Program-made: the position numbers and the translations under genes
Notes under the pieces: generated by a model
The model's database searches: none
Told to the model about the DNA's origin: nothing
The model's input: the letters and a program-made list of their open reading frames with translations, nothing else
In this document: positions 1 to 7,997 of the stretch, one piece after another
How positions within the stretch are numbered: position 1 is the first letter of the stretch
How the letters are laid out: every line of letters begins with the position of its first letter
Source of the DNA: Candidatus Sphingomonas colombiensis
GTDB lineage: Bacteria; Pseudomonadota; Alphaproteobacteria; Sphingomonadales; Sphingomonadaceae
DNA: 64,000 nt
Direction: 5' to 3'
NCBI GenBank assembly: GCA_029202845.1
Contig: CP119315.1
Location: 2,759,001 to 2,823,000, forward strand

Positions 1-615
1 CGCGCCATAGCCCGCGCGATAAGCATCCCCGCTGTCTAGCATGTCGCGGATCACCGCGTCGGTCTTGATCGGATCGTCGTGTGCCACGCTGATCCGTGCG
101 CCGTCGCGCACGTCGAACCAGGGGAAGAACCAGGTTTGCTCGATGATACGGTTCCAGAGCCAGGTAAGATGCTCGCCGTAAGGGCTTGGCTGGAACGGAG
201 GCAGGTAATCGCGATCGAAGATCGCCATCTCCTCCGGCGTCCATATTGCGTAGCCGCCCGTCGCCAGCGTGGTGAATCGTTCGGGATGCCGTTTGACCGC
301 GCTCACCAGGATGATGCCGCCGGAATGGAAACCATAAGCTGCGGTTCGATCGATACCGAGCGCGTCGAGCAACTCGATCAGCGCCCCGGCAAACGCCTCG
401 ATATCGGGCTCGCCCGGCAATGGATCCGACTGGCCGAACCCGGGAGTGTCTGGGGCGATGCAGGTGAAATGCTCCGCCCATTTCAGCATCAGCGGCTCAT
501 ATTCCGCTGAGCTTCGTGGGCTTTGATGCACCATCAAAAGGGGCGGCCCGGAACCAGCCTTGCGATAATGGACGCGGCGTTCCCGGACGTGGACGAAGTG
601 GCGAGTGATCGACAT
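1..615 (-). CDS. alpha/beta hydrolase, 3' end outside the window
   Basis: The reverse strand from 615 to 1 is open for 205 codons and runs off the window edge. The protein begins MSITRHFVHVRERRVHYRKA and shows the alpha/beta hydrolase layout: an oxyanion-hole segment VHQSP (H30), the strand-turn PDTPGFGQSD (55-64), and the nucleophile elbow GFHSGG with Ser98. The elbow is atypical, because the residue two before the serine is Phe rather than the usual Gly. The acid and the histidine lie beyond the window. It diverges from the amidase at 701 across an 85-bp gap holding a perfect palindrome, so it is probably co-regulated and may cleave an ester or amide in the same pathway. The family is secure; the substrate is unknown. 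Confidence 0.85.
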   Translation of the reverse strand, partial: MSITRHFVHVRERRVHYRKAGSGPPLLMVHQSPRSSAEYEPLMLKWAEHFTCIAPDTPGFGQSDPLPGEPDIEAFAGALIELLDALGIDRTAAYGFHSGGIILVSAVKRHPERFTTLATGGYAIWTPEEMAIFDRDYLPPFQPSPYGEHLTWLWNRIIEQTWFFPWFDVRDGARISVAHDDPIKTDAVIRDMLDSGDAYRAGYGA

Positions 616-621
616 GCCTTC

Positions 622-639
622 AATTTGTCCGGACAAATT
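622..639. promoter_or_regulatory. perfect 18-bp palindrome, probable operator
   Basis: AATTTGTCCGGACAAATT is its own reverse complement and lies between the divergent hydrolase (starts at 615) and the amidase operon (starts at 701). The core TTGTCCGGACAA resembles GntR/FCD-type operators in general form. No regulator gene adjoins it, so the binding protein may be encoded left of the window or be one of the GntR proteins further right. Confidence 0.6.
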
Positions 640-700
640 CCGCTCGACAAGTGTTTTTTTTGCCTACTAGTGTGCGAATCAGATTTTCGCAGGAGTTTCG

Positions 701-1384
701 ATGATGACGCTGATCGGCACGAGGATGGTCTGCGATGGCAAGACCGCCCGTCAGATTTTCGAAGAGGTGATGGCCAATCCGGCGCGCAACAAATTCGGCT
801 TTGGCGACAAACTGGCGATCGTGAACGTCGATTTTCAGCAGGCCTATACCCGCACCGATCTGTTCAAGACCGCTTATGAGACCGATCCGGCTCAGATCGA
901 ATACACCAACCGGATATCGCGGCTGGCGCGAGAGCGCGGCATGCCGGTGATCTGGAGCAGGGTGGGCTATAAGGAGGATGCGGCGGACGCCGGGATCTGG
1001 GGCACGCGCACCAACACACCTGATTCGCTCCAGAACATCAAATACGGCAGCGAACGGCACGCTTACGACCCCCGCTGCGAGATCGATCCCGACGACCTTC
1101 AATATACCAAGCGCATGCCGTCGGCCTTTTTCGAAACGCCGCTCAACAGCTATTTGCGCTGGCACAAGGTCGATACCGTGGTGGTGACGGGGGGCAGCAC
1201 GTCCGGTTGTGTCCGCGCAACCGCCGTGGACGCGCTGGCCTATGGCTTTCGTGCGATCGTTCCGATCGAAACCTGCGCCGACAAGCATGAGAGCTACCAC
1301 TTCGCGAACCTGACCGACCTGCAACTCAAATATGCGGACGTCGAGCCGGTCCAGACGGTGATCGATTGGCTGGAGGCGCGCTGA
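701..1384 (+). CDS. isochorismatase-family amidohydrolase (N-carbamoylsarcosine amidase-like)
   Basis: This 227-aa cysteine hydrolase has the isochorismatase-fold triad in order: Asp44 (VNVDFQQAY), Lys137 (TKRMPSAFF) and Cys170 (GGSTSGCVRAT). The Gly-Gly-Ser-Thr-Ser-Gly-Cys stretch is typical of amidases such as N-carbamoylsarcosine amidase, maleamate amidase and ureidoacrylate hydrolase, which release ammonia from a carbamoyl or half-amide group. AGGAG at 691-695 serves ATG 701 or 704. It is first in a tightly overlapping operon; its stop shares bases with the next start (TGATG). Next to two PuuE-type hydrolases, a role on the half-amide product of ring opening is plausible, but that is an inference. 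Confidence 0.85.
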   Translation: MMTLIGTRMVCDGKTARQIFEEVMANPARNKFGFGDKLAIVNVDFQQAYTRTDLFKTAYETDPAQIEYTNRISRLARERGMPVIWSRVGYKEDAADAGIWGTRTNTPDSLQNIKYGSERHAYDPRCEIDPDDLQYTKRMPSAFFETPLNSYLRWHKVDTVVVTGGSTSGCVRATAVDALAYGFRAIVPIETCADKHESYHFANLTDLQLKYADVEPVQTVIDWLEAR

Positions 1385-2295
1385 TGGTCGACGCCGATAT
1401 CCAACTCGCCGACCCAGGCCTTTATGATTTCTCACCCTATCGCGGTCGCGCGAAAATCAGCTGGCCGGGCGGGAAGAAGGTCGCGGTGTGGGTCGCGCCG
1501 AACCTTGAATATTATGAGATCGACCCGCCGGCGCATCCGAACCGCAAGAGCTGGGCTAAACCGCATCCCGATGTGGTTGGTTATGCACATCGCGATCATT
1601 CCAACCGCGTGTCGCACTGGCGCATGGCCGAGGCGATGTCGAAATATGGCTTTCCCGGATCGGTGTCGCTGTCGGTGGCCTTGTGCCAGCATCATCCGGA
1701 TGTGGTGCGCGATGCCAATGAGCGTGGCTGGGAGTTCTTCAGCCATGGCATCTACAACACGCGTTACACCTACGGCATGGATGAGCGCCAGGAACGCGCG
1801 ATCATCGAGGATTCGATCAGGACGGTCCGTGAAGCTACCGGGCAGACCATCCGTGGCTGGCTGGCGCCGGCGCTGACGCACACGCCGCGCACGCTCGATC
1901 TGATTGCGGAATATGGCCTCGATTATACTTGCGATCTCTATCACGACGATCAGCCGCAGCCGGTGAAGGTCAAATCGGGCCGGCTGATCTCGATCCCGTA
2001 CAGCCTTGAAGTCAACGATCACTACGGTTTCTTCGTCTACAATATGTCGCCCCGCGAATATGCCGACACGCTGATCCGCCAATATGAGCGATTGGCCGAG
2101 GAAGGCGAGCAATCGGGCACAGTGATGTGCATTCCGCTTCATGCCTATTTGATCGGCCAGCCGCATCGGATCGGCCCGTTCGCCGAGGTGTTGCGCCATA
2201 TTGCGGCGGACGGCCGAGCGTGGATCGCGCGTGCCGGCGAGATCGCCGATCATTATTCCCAGCATCATTATGCGGAGGCCGCCCATGGCGCTTGA
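1384..2295 (+). CDS. polysaccharide deacetylase-family hydrolase (PuuE/NodB fold), copy 1
   Basis: This 303-aa protein starts at the ATG overlapping the upstream stop. It opens with a segment ending SWPGGKKVAVWVAPNLEYYE, typical of the PuuE allantoinase / cyclic-imide-hydrolase branch of the NodB fold rather than of sugar deacetylases. Visible landmarks are Glu42 after the first strand, the HG motif at His121 (EFFSHGIYNTR), the RGWLAPAL segment and a C-terminal IPLHAYLIGQPHR. No signal peptide is seen, so it should be cytoplasmic. Such enzymes open cyclic amides such as allantoin. It is translationally coupled to a divergent paralogue (2285-3199), which may form a mixed complex with it. The substrate is not known. 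Confidence 0.8.
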   Translation: MVDADIQLADPGLYDFSPYRGRAKISWPGGKKVAVWVAPNLEYYEIDPPAHPNRKSWAKPHPDVVGYAHRDHSNRVSHWRMAEAMSKYGFPGSVSLSVALCQHHPDVVRDANERGWEFFSHGIYNTRYTYGMDERQERAIIEDSIRTVREATGQTIRGWLAPALTHTPRTLDLIAEYGLDYTCDLYHDDQPQPVKVKSGRLISIPYSLEVNDHYGFFVYNMSPREYADTLIRQYERLAEEGEQSGTVMCIPLHAYLIGQPHRIGPFAEVLRHIAADGRAWIARAGEIADHYSQHHYAEAAHGA

Positions 2296-3199
2296 TCCCG
2301 CTTATCTCGAATATTCCAAGCGTCGCGAGGGATATGACCATGATCTCTATCGCTGGTCGTCGATCTTCGATCGCAAGCCGGTGGCGTGGCCGGGCGGCAA
2401 ATCAGTCGCGATTTGGCTGTGCGTCAGCCTTGAATGGTTTCCGATGATTCCATCGGACGCACCCTTCCGTGCGCCGGGGCATATGCAAACCAGCTATCCG
2501 GACTACCGCCATTATACGGCGCGCGAATATGGCACGCGGATTGGCTTTTACCGGCTGCTCGATGCTTTCCGGAAGGCCGGGGTGAAAGCCTCGATCGCCA
2601 CCAACGGAGCGATCGCGGAACGCTATCCGCAGATAATCGCGGATATCGTTGCGGATGGGCATGAAATCATCGCTCATTCGACCGATATGAACGGAACCAT
2701 CGCCAGCACTTTGCCTGAGGATGCGGAGCGCGCGTTGATTGCCCGTTCCTTGGCATCGCTTGAGGCGGTGTCCGGCACGCGGCCAAGCGGCTGGCTGTCG
2801 ATCGCGCGTTCGGAAAGCTGGCGCACGCCCGATCTGCTACAGGAGGCCGGCCTCAGCTATACGTGCGACTGGGTGAACGACGAGTTGCCGTGGCGGTTTG
2901 CCAACGGCCTCATCAATCTGCCGCTCAACCACGAACTATCGGATCGCCAGATCATCACGGTGCAGCAGCAATCGGCGGACAGCTACGGCCAGCAGATGAT
3001 CGATGCGTTCGACTGGCTGGCGGCGGAGGCTAAGACATATGGCGGCCGTATGCTGCCGATCCATATTACGCCTTATATCATGGGGCTACCCTATCGGATC
3101 GCCGCGCTTGAAGCATTGCTGGAAAGCCTGTCGGCGCGATCCGGGGCGTGGTTTGCCACCGGTGGGGAAATCGTGAAGCAATGGGATGCGCAACAATGA
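2285..3199 (+). CDS. polysaccharide deacetylase-family hydrolase (PuuE/NodB fold), copy 2
   Basis: This 304-aa protein starts at ATG 2285, preceded by GGAGG at 2274-2278 and overlapping the previous gene by 11 bp. The motif order matches copy 1: WPGGKSVAIWLCVSLEW (Glu50), GHEIIAHSTDMNG (His131), SGWLSIARSES and a C-terminal LPIHITPYIMGLPYR. The second motif reads HSTD rather than HG, and the ring-opening-type segment LAPAL of copy 1 is LSIAR here, so substrate or activity probably differs. The gene ends in ATGA, coupling it to the aldehyde dehydrogenase. A heteromer with copy 1, or two sequential ring or amide cleavages, are both possible. Confidence 0.8.
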   Translation: MALDPAYLEYSKRREGYDHDLYRWSSIFDRKPVAWPGGKSVAIWLCVSLEWFPMIPSDAPFRAPGHMQTSYPDYRHYTAREYGTRIGFYRLLDAFRKAGVKASIATNGAIAERYPQIIADIVADGHEIIAHSTDMNGTIASTLPEDAERALIARSLASLEAVSGTRPSGWLSIARSESWRTPDLLQEAGLSYTCDWVNDELPWRFANGLINLPLNHELSDRQIITVQQQSADSYGQQMIDAFDWLAAEAKTYGGRMLPIHITPYIMGLPYRIAALEALLESLSARSGAWFATGGEIVKQWDAQQ

Positions 3200-4626
3200 G
3201 CCTGCCAGTCGTGAATCCACGTACCGGGGAGGCGGATTATTGGATCGAACCGCTCGATGCGGTCGCGATCGCCGCTCTGGCTGGAAATCTGCGCGCGGCG
3301 CAACCGATGTGGGCGGCATCGATCGAGGCGCGTTGCGATGCGCTCAGGGCACTGGCTGGCGCGATGGGGAGGCACCGGGACGCGCTGATCGCGGCGCTCG
3401 CCGCAGATACCGGCCGTTTCGCAATCTCGGTCATCGAGGTCGATGCGATGACGCGCGCGTTGCTTCGCTGGGCGGACAGCGCGCAGAGCGTCCTCGCTGC
3501 GGCGGAGGTGAGGGACCGGCCGACCGGCATTCCCACGATCACCACCTCCACCCGGCTGGTGCCCTATCAATTGATTGGTGTGATCAGTCCGTGGAATTTT
3601 CCGCTGACGCTTGCGCTGATCGACGCGATCCCGGCGTTGGCAGCCGGGTGCGCGGTCATCATCAAGCCGTCGGAGGTAACTCCGCGCTTCATCCGGCCAC
3701 TGATGATGGCGATAGCGGAAGTGCCGGCGCTCGCCTCCGTGCTTGCGCTGATCGAGGGGGATGGCGCGACAGGGGCGGTAATGATCGATCATATCGATTT
3801 CGTTGCCTTCACCGGATCGGTTCCCACCGGGCGCAAGGTTGGCGAAGCGGCGGCGCGCGCGTTCATTCCGGCCAGCCTGGAACTGGGTGGCAAGGATCCG
3901 ATGCTTATCCTCGCCAGCGCCGATCCGGTGCGCGCGGCGGAAACTGCGTTGCGGGCCTCCGTGCTCAACACCGGGCAGGCGTGCCAGTCGATTGAGCGCA
4001 TCTATGTCGCGCGTGCTATCGCTGAACCTTTCGTTGCGGCGCTGGTCGAAAAGGCGCGGGCCGCGCGGCTCAATTATCCCGATATCGGCAAGGGGGATAT
4101 CGGCCCATTCATCTTCGCGCGTCAGGCGGAGATAGTGCAGGCGCAAATCGCCGACGCGAGGTCCAGGGGAGCCCGGATACTGACGGGCGGCGAGGTTGAG
4201 ACGTTGGGCGGCGGCAAATATCTGCGGCCGACCGTGCTGGTCGATGTTACGCCCGACATGGCGGTGATGGCTGAGGAAACGTTCGGCCCGGTGATTCCGG
4301 TGACCGTGTTCGACATCATCGATGAGGCGGTGGCCCAGGCGAATGACGGCATATTCGGGCTGTCAGCTGCGGTGATCGCGGGCAGTGTCGAGGAAGCCGA
4401 AGCGGTGGCTGTAAGGCTCAGGGCCGGCGGGGTCTCGATCAACGATGGATCGCTGACCGGACTTGTTTGGGAGGCAGAGAAATCGAGCTTCGGTAAAAGT
4501 GGGCTCGGGCCGTCTCGGATGGGAGATAGCGGGCTTTTGCGGTTCCTGCGCAAGCAGGCGATTATCCGTCAGTCGGGCGACGCGTTGCCGCTTGCGGCAT
4601 ATTCGGAGGAAGCGCTGGGCGGCTGA
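3196..4626 (+). CDS. aldehyde dehydrogenase (succinate-semialdehyde-dehydrogenase-like)
   Basis: This 476-aa NAD(P)-dependent aldehyde dehydrogenase has all the family landmarks: PWNFP at 132-136 (Asn134), Lys157 in IIKPSE, the Rossmann turn FTGSVPTGRKVGEAA, Glu229 in LELGGKDP, and the nucleophile Cys263 in NTGQACQS. The start overlaps the previous stop as ATGA. It closes the operon, where it would oxidise an aldehyde released by the upstream hydrolases to an acid. A GC-rich inverted repeat follows at 4641-4674. Confidence 0.9.
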   Translation: MSLPVVNPRTGEADYWIEPLDAVAIAALAGNLRAAQPMWAASIEARCDALRALAGAMGRHRDALIAALAADTGRFAISVIEVDAMTRALLRWADSAQSVLAAAEVRDRPTGIPTITTSTRLVPYQLIGVISPWNFPLTLALIDAIPALAAGCAVIIKPSEVTPRFIRPLMMAIAEVPALASVLALIEGDGATGAVMIDHIDFVAFTGSVPTGRKVGEAAARAFIPASLELGGKDPMLILASADPVRAAETALRASVLNTGQACQSIERIYVARAIAEPFVAALVEKARAARLNYPDIGKGDIGPFIFARQAEIVQAQIADARSRGARILTGGEVETLGGGKYLRPTVLVDVTPDMAVMAEETFGPVIPVTVFDIIDEAVAQANDGIFGLSAAVIAGSVEEAEAVAVRLRAGGVSINDGSLTGLVWEAEKSSFGKSGLGPSRMGDSGLLRFLRKQAIIRQSGDALPLAAYSEEALGG

Positions 4627-4640
4627 TGCTGGCCACTGAT

Positions 4641-4674
4641 ATCGGCGCGTCAGCAATTTTGTGGGCGCGCCGAT
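4641..4674 (+). terminator. inverted repeat after the ALDH gene, possible terminator
   Basis: The arms ATCGGCGCG (4641-4649) and CGCGCCGAT (4666-4674) are perfect complements around a 16-nt loop, 15 bp after the ALDH stop. No T-run follows, so intrinsic termination is uncertain. Confidence 0.35.
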
Positions 4675-4908
4675 CATCGTAATCACATGACAAAACCTCG
4701 CCGAAAATCACGGAAAACCGAATTTCTGCCTCGGTCCGCCCGCGCGGCCATCGTTTGCGTTCCAGCGAGATTGAGGACGAGCTATGCTCCTAGCATCGTC
4801 ATCGAGTTCGCCTCCCGCCTCAAGGAAACTCTCCACTTTTCCGAAGCGAGTCCAGGTGCAGGATATGCCTGAGGGGCGCTTCGTCCGAGACCACATCTCC
4901 GCCTTCAG

Positions 4909-5100
4909 CTAGGTCGTCAGTCGCTCGATAGACTGGTCGAGCTTGCTCGGCCGCTCCCGCACCTGGAACCGAGGCGCGGTCGCGTCCGCCCGCAGATATT
5001 TCCGAATCGTGTTGCGGGATAACTGCGCAATCGGATCAGACATCGCGGCCAGTTCAGAGCCGCCCTTGCGGGGACGTTGGTGATAATCCCTTCCAGCACA
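4909..5100 (-). pseudogene. remnant of an IS21-type IstA transposase N-terminus
   Basis: On the reverse strand, ATG 5043 to stop 4909 reads 44 codons, including LSRNTIRKYLRADATAPRF followed by VRERPSKLDQSIERL. This matches the helix-turn-helix and following proline-rich linker of IS21-family IstA (SRNTvRkyL ... pSKLDpf). The same frame extends upstream with GGSELAA. The remaining ~450 residues of IstA and any IstB are absent, so this is a scrap of an old insertion. The rest of the 4627-5127 gap shows no recognisable gene. Confidence 0.5.
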
Positions 5101-5127
5101 ATAGGAGCGGTTCGCCGTACGGCTGGT

Positions 5128-6621
5128 TTAGGAACTGCGCCTTCGTGTCTGAGCTAGTGCCTCAAGCAAGGGCTTCAATTCACGTTTCAGCACCTTGCCG
5201 TTCGGGTTGTGAGGCAGGGCATCGAGGATCAGGATCGTTCGGGGCACCTTGTTGTCCGCAAGGTGTTCGCGGCAGAAATCCGCCAATTCCTGCTCGTTAA
5301 CCTTCGTCCCGGTCGCGAGCGTGATCGCCGCCCCGATGTCTTCGCCGAGTACCGGATGGTCGATCCCCACCACGGCGGCGTCCTTCACCGCTGGATGCTG
5401 GTGAAGTACCGTTTCGACTTCGAGCGGGGTGATGTTGTATCCGCCACGGATAATCAGTTCTTTCGAACGTCCACAGATGATGAGATCGCCCTCCGCGTCG
5501 ACGAACCCAAGATCGCCGGTCTTGGTCCAGCCCCCCCGGAACGCCGCGGCAGTTGCTTCCTCGTCCCGCCAATAACGACGTGCGTGTTTCTGGAAGCCGT
5601 ATATTTCGCCTATCACGCCCGTTTCGGTAATCACCACACCGTCCTCGTCGCGAATCTGCATATTGGCTGGCAATCGTCCGACGCAACCGGGCTTCAGCAC
5701 TTGCTCCTGGCTCGATGTGCCAAGGCCGACGCCGCCTTCGGACATACCGTAGCTATTGCGCATTCTGACATGCGGCCAAAGCTTCAGCGCGCGAACAACC
5801 GAGTCGTTTGGCAACGGCGCGGTTCCTGTCATCAAATAGCGCACGCCGGCGAAATCGTAATTGCCGACTTCCGGATGGTCGAGGATCAGCCGTAGCATCG
5901 ACGGCACGAGGTAGACGAGGTTTGGCCGTTTCTCACGCACCAGTTCCAGGAAGCCCTTGGGGTCGAATTTAGGCTGGGTATAAGCAGTTGCCCCCCCTCG
6001 CGCGGGCAGCATGACGATGCCCAGATTGCCGCCCGATCCGGTCAGCGGCAGCGCGTGGAGCGTTGAACGTGATCGATCCATGTTGGTGCCGGTGATGCCG
6101 GTCATTAAATCAGGGTGGGAGACGACCACTCCTTTGATCTTTCCCGTCGTTCCCGAGGTTGCGAGGATCTCGGCATCGGCGGTGGGGTCGAGCGACGCTT
6201 GATCTGGTAGCGCAGCGATGTCGCGCGGCATCGCATCTGTATCCCAGACCTGGCAGAGCCCTAGTTCATTGACGAGTTCGGGAATGTCCGTGATCGCGAA
6301 GCGAGGTTCGATCAGCGCTGCATAGTCACGCACTTCCTTGGCCGAGAAGCGGGTGTTGATGGGCACCGCAATCCCCCCGGCGCGGAACACCGCGAATACC
6401 GCAATCGCCATTTCCACCGCATTCGCGTTGCTAATTGGCAGGAATACGCGATCGCCCGACACCAGGCCTGCAGCGGCAAGGCCGCCGGCGACTTCGTCAG
6501 CTTCCCGATCCCATTCCGCAAAGGTGATTGCCCGTCGTACGTCGTCGTGCGCGATCTCGTCGCGTTGATGTTCGGCGCGCACCTTCAGGGCATCGCTGAT
6601 ACGCTGGACCTTGCTTGTCAT
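5128..6621 (-). CDS. acyl-CoA synthetase (class I adenylate-forming)
   Basis: This 497-aa ANL-family ligase has the P-loop SGTTGKIKG (156-164), the GMSEGGVGLG adenine-binding motif, the hinge TKTGDLGFVDAEGDLIICGR, the IRGGYNITPLEVE segment and the A10 lysine in HNPNGKVLKREL. It should activate a carboxylic acid to its CoA thioester through an acyl-AMP. It is transcribed away from the MaoC operon at 6720, and the 98-bp intergenic region carries the shared TAGGT-type operator. It is one of several adenylate-forming enzymes in the window; its acid is unknown. Confidence 0.9.
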   Translation of the reverse strand: MTSKVQRISDALKVRAEHQRDEIAHDDVRRAITFAEWDREADEVAGGLAAAGLVSGDRVFLPISNANAVEMAIAVFAVFRAGGIAVPINTRFSAKEVRDYAALIEPRFAITDIPELVNELGLCQVWDTDAMPRDIAALPDQASLDPTADAEILATSGTTGKIKGVVVSHPDLMTGITGTNMDRSRSTLHALPLTGSGGNLGIVMLPARGGATAYTQPKFDPKGFLELVREKRPNLVYLVPSMLRLILDHPEVGNYDFAGVRYLMTGTAPLPNDSVVRALKLWPHVRMRNSYGMSEGGVGLGTSSQEQVLKPGCVGRLPANMQIRDEDGVVITETGVIGEIYGFQKHARRYWRDEEATAAAFRGGWTKTGDLGFVDAEGDLIICGRSKELIIRGGYNITPLEVETVLHQHPAVKDAAVVGIDHPVLGEDIGAAITLATGTKVNEQELADFCREHLADNKVPRTILILDALPHNPNGKVLKRELKPLLEALAQTRRRSS

Positions 6622-6684
6622 CTATTGCCCCCGAAACCCTTCAATCTGGCAGATCGCTCTTGCGCGATGGTGTCATCGTACATT

Positions 6685-6696
6685 ACCTAGTTATAC
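6685..6696. promoter_or_regulatory. shared operator motif ACCTAGTTATAC
   Basis: This copy lies 24 bp before the GTG of the MaoC-like gene and 64 bp from the start of the divergent ligase. It is identical over 12 bases to the reverse complement of the copy at 19687-19698 (GTATAACTAGGT), and its first 11 bases are identical to those of the 16332 and 26240 copies. Confidence 0.6.
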
Positions 6697-6719
6697 AAGA
6701 CGATCAAGGGAGAGGGTGA

Positions 6720-7997
6720 GTGGCCACGAATATTCTTGAATCCGAGGAGTGGCGGAAAGCGGTCGATTACTCGATCACGGACGAGGACATCGAGCGCCAG
6801 CGGCAGCTCCTCGGATTCGATCAGGCAGCGTCCACCCGCGAATACCTCCAGTCCGCGACCGAGGATAATATCCGCAATTTCGCGCACGGCTGTGGCGACG
6901 ACAATCCGTTGTTCTGCAATCCGGATTATGCGCGCGGCACGCGTTGGGGTGGGGTGATCGCGCCCGGGATGATGGTTGCGCAGATAAACACCCCGATGAA
7001 AGGGGATCCTGTTCCGGATGAAGTCAAACGGTTGCGCAAGAGCCTATTCAAAGGCGTCCATGTGTTCGTTTCCGGTTCGACATGGGATTTCTATCGTCCG
7101 GTTCGTCCGGGCGATACGATTTACAGTTTTAACGGCGACGAAAGCTGTGAGGTCAAACAGAGCGAGTTCGCCGGACGTTCGGTGATCAAGGTTCGCCGCG
7201 ATGTGAAGGTCAACCAGCGCGGGGAGGTGGTCGCCGTCTATCGCATCCTGAGTGTGCTGACCGAACGTAAGACAGCGGCGAAGAAAGGCAAATATGCCGC
7301 TATCGAGCCGCAGACCTACACCGATGACGATATCGCTGCGATCGATGCGATTTACGCAGACGAGCAGGTGCTTGGTGCGGGCAAGCGTTGGTTCGAGGAT
7401 GTCGCGGTAGGCGACGCGATCGGCAAGATGGCCAAGGGGCCGTTGACCGTGACCGATGTGATCTGCTTCCACGCTGGCGGTTATGGCTTTGTGCCCTATG
7501 CGCCTACGGTTGGCCGGCTGGCCTATAAGAACCGCAAGCGCATACCCGCATTCTATATCAAGAACGAGCATGGCATTCCCGATGTCGCGCAGCGGCTGCA
7601 CTGGGATCCGAAATGGGCGCAGGCGATCGGTAATCCGATGGCTTATGATTACGGCGTGATGCGCGAAAACTATCTGTTTCATTTCCTTTCGGACTGGGCC
7701 GGGGACAATGGGGTCGTTGTCCACGTTCATGATGAAATCCGTAAATTCAATTACATGGGCGACCTTCAGACGATTACGGGGCAAGTGCTGTCGAAGCGGG
7801 TGGAGGACGGCCGCAATCTGGTCGATGTCGCCGTGAAATTCGTCAATCAGCGCGGCGAAGAAACGGTGCGCGGCACCGCGACGATCGCGCTGCCGTCCAA
7901 AAGCCAGCCGTTTCCGCTCTATCCCGAGGTGCCGCAGGAGCTGGCGGAGAAAGCCGCGCAGATGATGGCGCGCCATTGGGAATTGTCAGGCAAATGA
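6720..7997 (+). CDS. MaoC-like dehydratase with N-terminal FAS1-like dehydratase domain, copy 1
   Basis: This 425-aa double hot-dog protein starts at GTG 6720 behind GGGAGAGG. The N-terminal hot-dog (about 30-190) includes DNIRNFAHGCGDDNPLF and GVIAPGMM, the sort of D-N-P motif that hydrates 2-enoyl-CoA. The C-terminal half (about 225-400) has TVTDVICFHAGGYGF and WAQAIGNPMAYDYG. A close paralogue lies at 45229; stretches such as GVHVFVSGSTWD and VNQRGEVVAVYRIL are nearly the same. It heads an operon with a crotonase and an APH-like protein, and probably hydrates an unsaturated CoA ester. The closest functional relatives may be hydratases of bulky acyl-CoAs, which is an inference. Confidence 0.85.
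   Translation: MATNILESEEWRKAVDYSITDEDIERQRQLLGFDQAASTREYLQSATEDNIRNFAHGCGDDNPLFCNPDYARGTRWGGVIAPGMMVAQINTPMKGDPVPDEVKRLRKSLFKGVHVFVSGSTWDFYRPVRPGDTIYSFNGDESCEVKQSEFAGRSVIKVRRDVKVNQRGEVVAVYRILSVLTERKTAAKKGKYAAIEPQTYTDDDIAAIDAIYADEQVLGAGKRWFEDVAVGDAIGKMAKGPLTVTDVICFHAGGYGFVPYAPTVGRLAYKNRKRIPAFYIKNEHGIPDVAQRLHWDPKWAQAIGNPMAYDYGVMRENYLFHFLSDWAGDNGVVVHVHDEIRKFNYMGDLQTITGQVLSKRVEDGRNLVDVAVKFVNQRGEETVRGTATIALPSKSQPFPLYPEVPQELAEKAAQMMARHWELSGK

Noticed and set aside
3091..4146. Long open frame on the reverse strand opposite the ALDH gene
   Set aside because: It is a GC-rich antisense frame with Arg/His-rich, non-family sequence; the forward strand encodes a clear ALDH.
1..4626. Identification as the nicotinate (NicD/NicF) or Rut pyrimidine pathway
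   Set aside because: An alpha/beta hydrolase and an isochorismatase-type amidase are shared, but the two PuuE-type proteins and the lack of the characteristic oxygenases do not fit.
4687..4872. 61-codon forward frame in the 4627-5127 gap
   Set aside because: No ribosome-binding site, no homology that I recognise and Arg/Ser-rich content.
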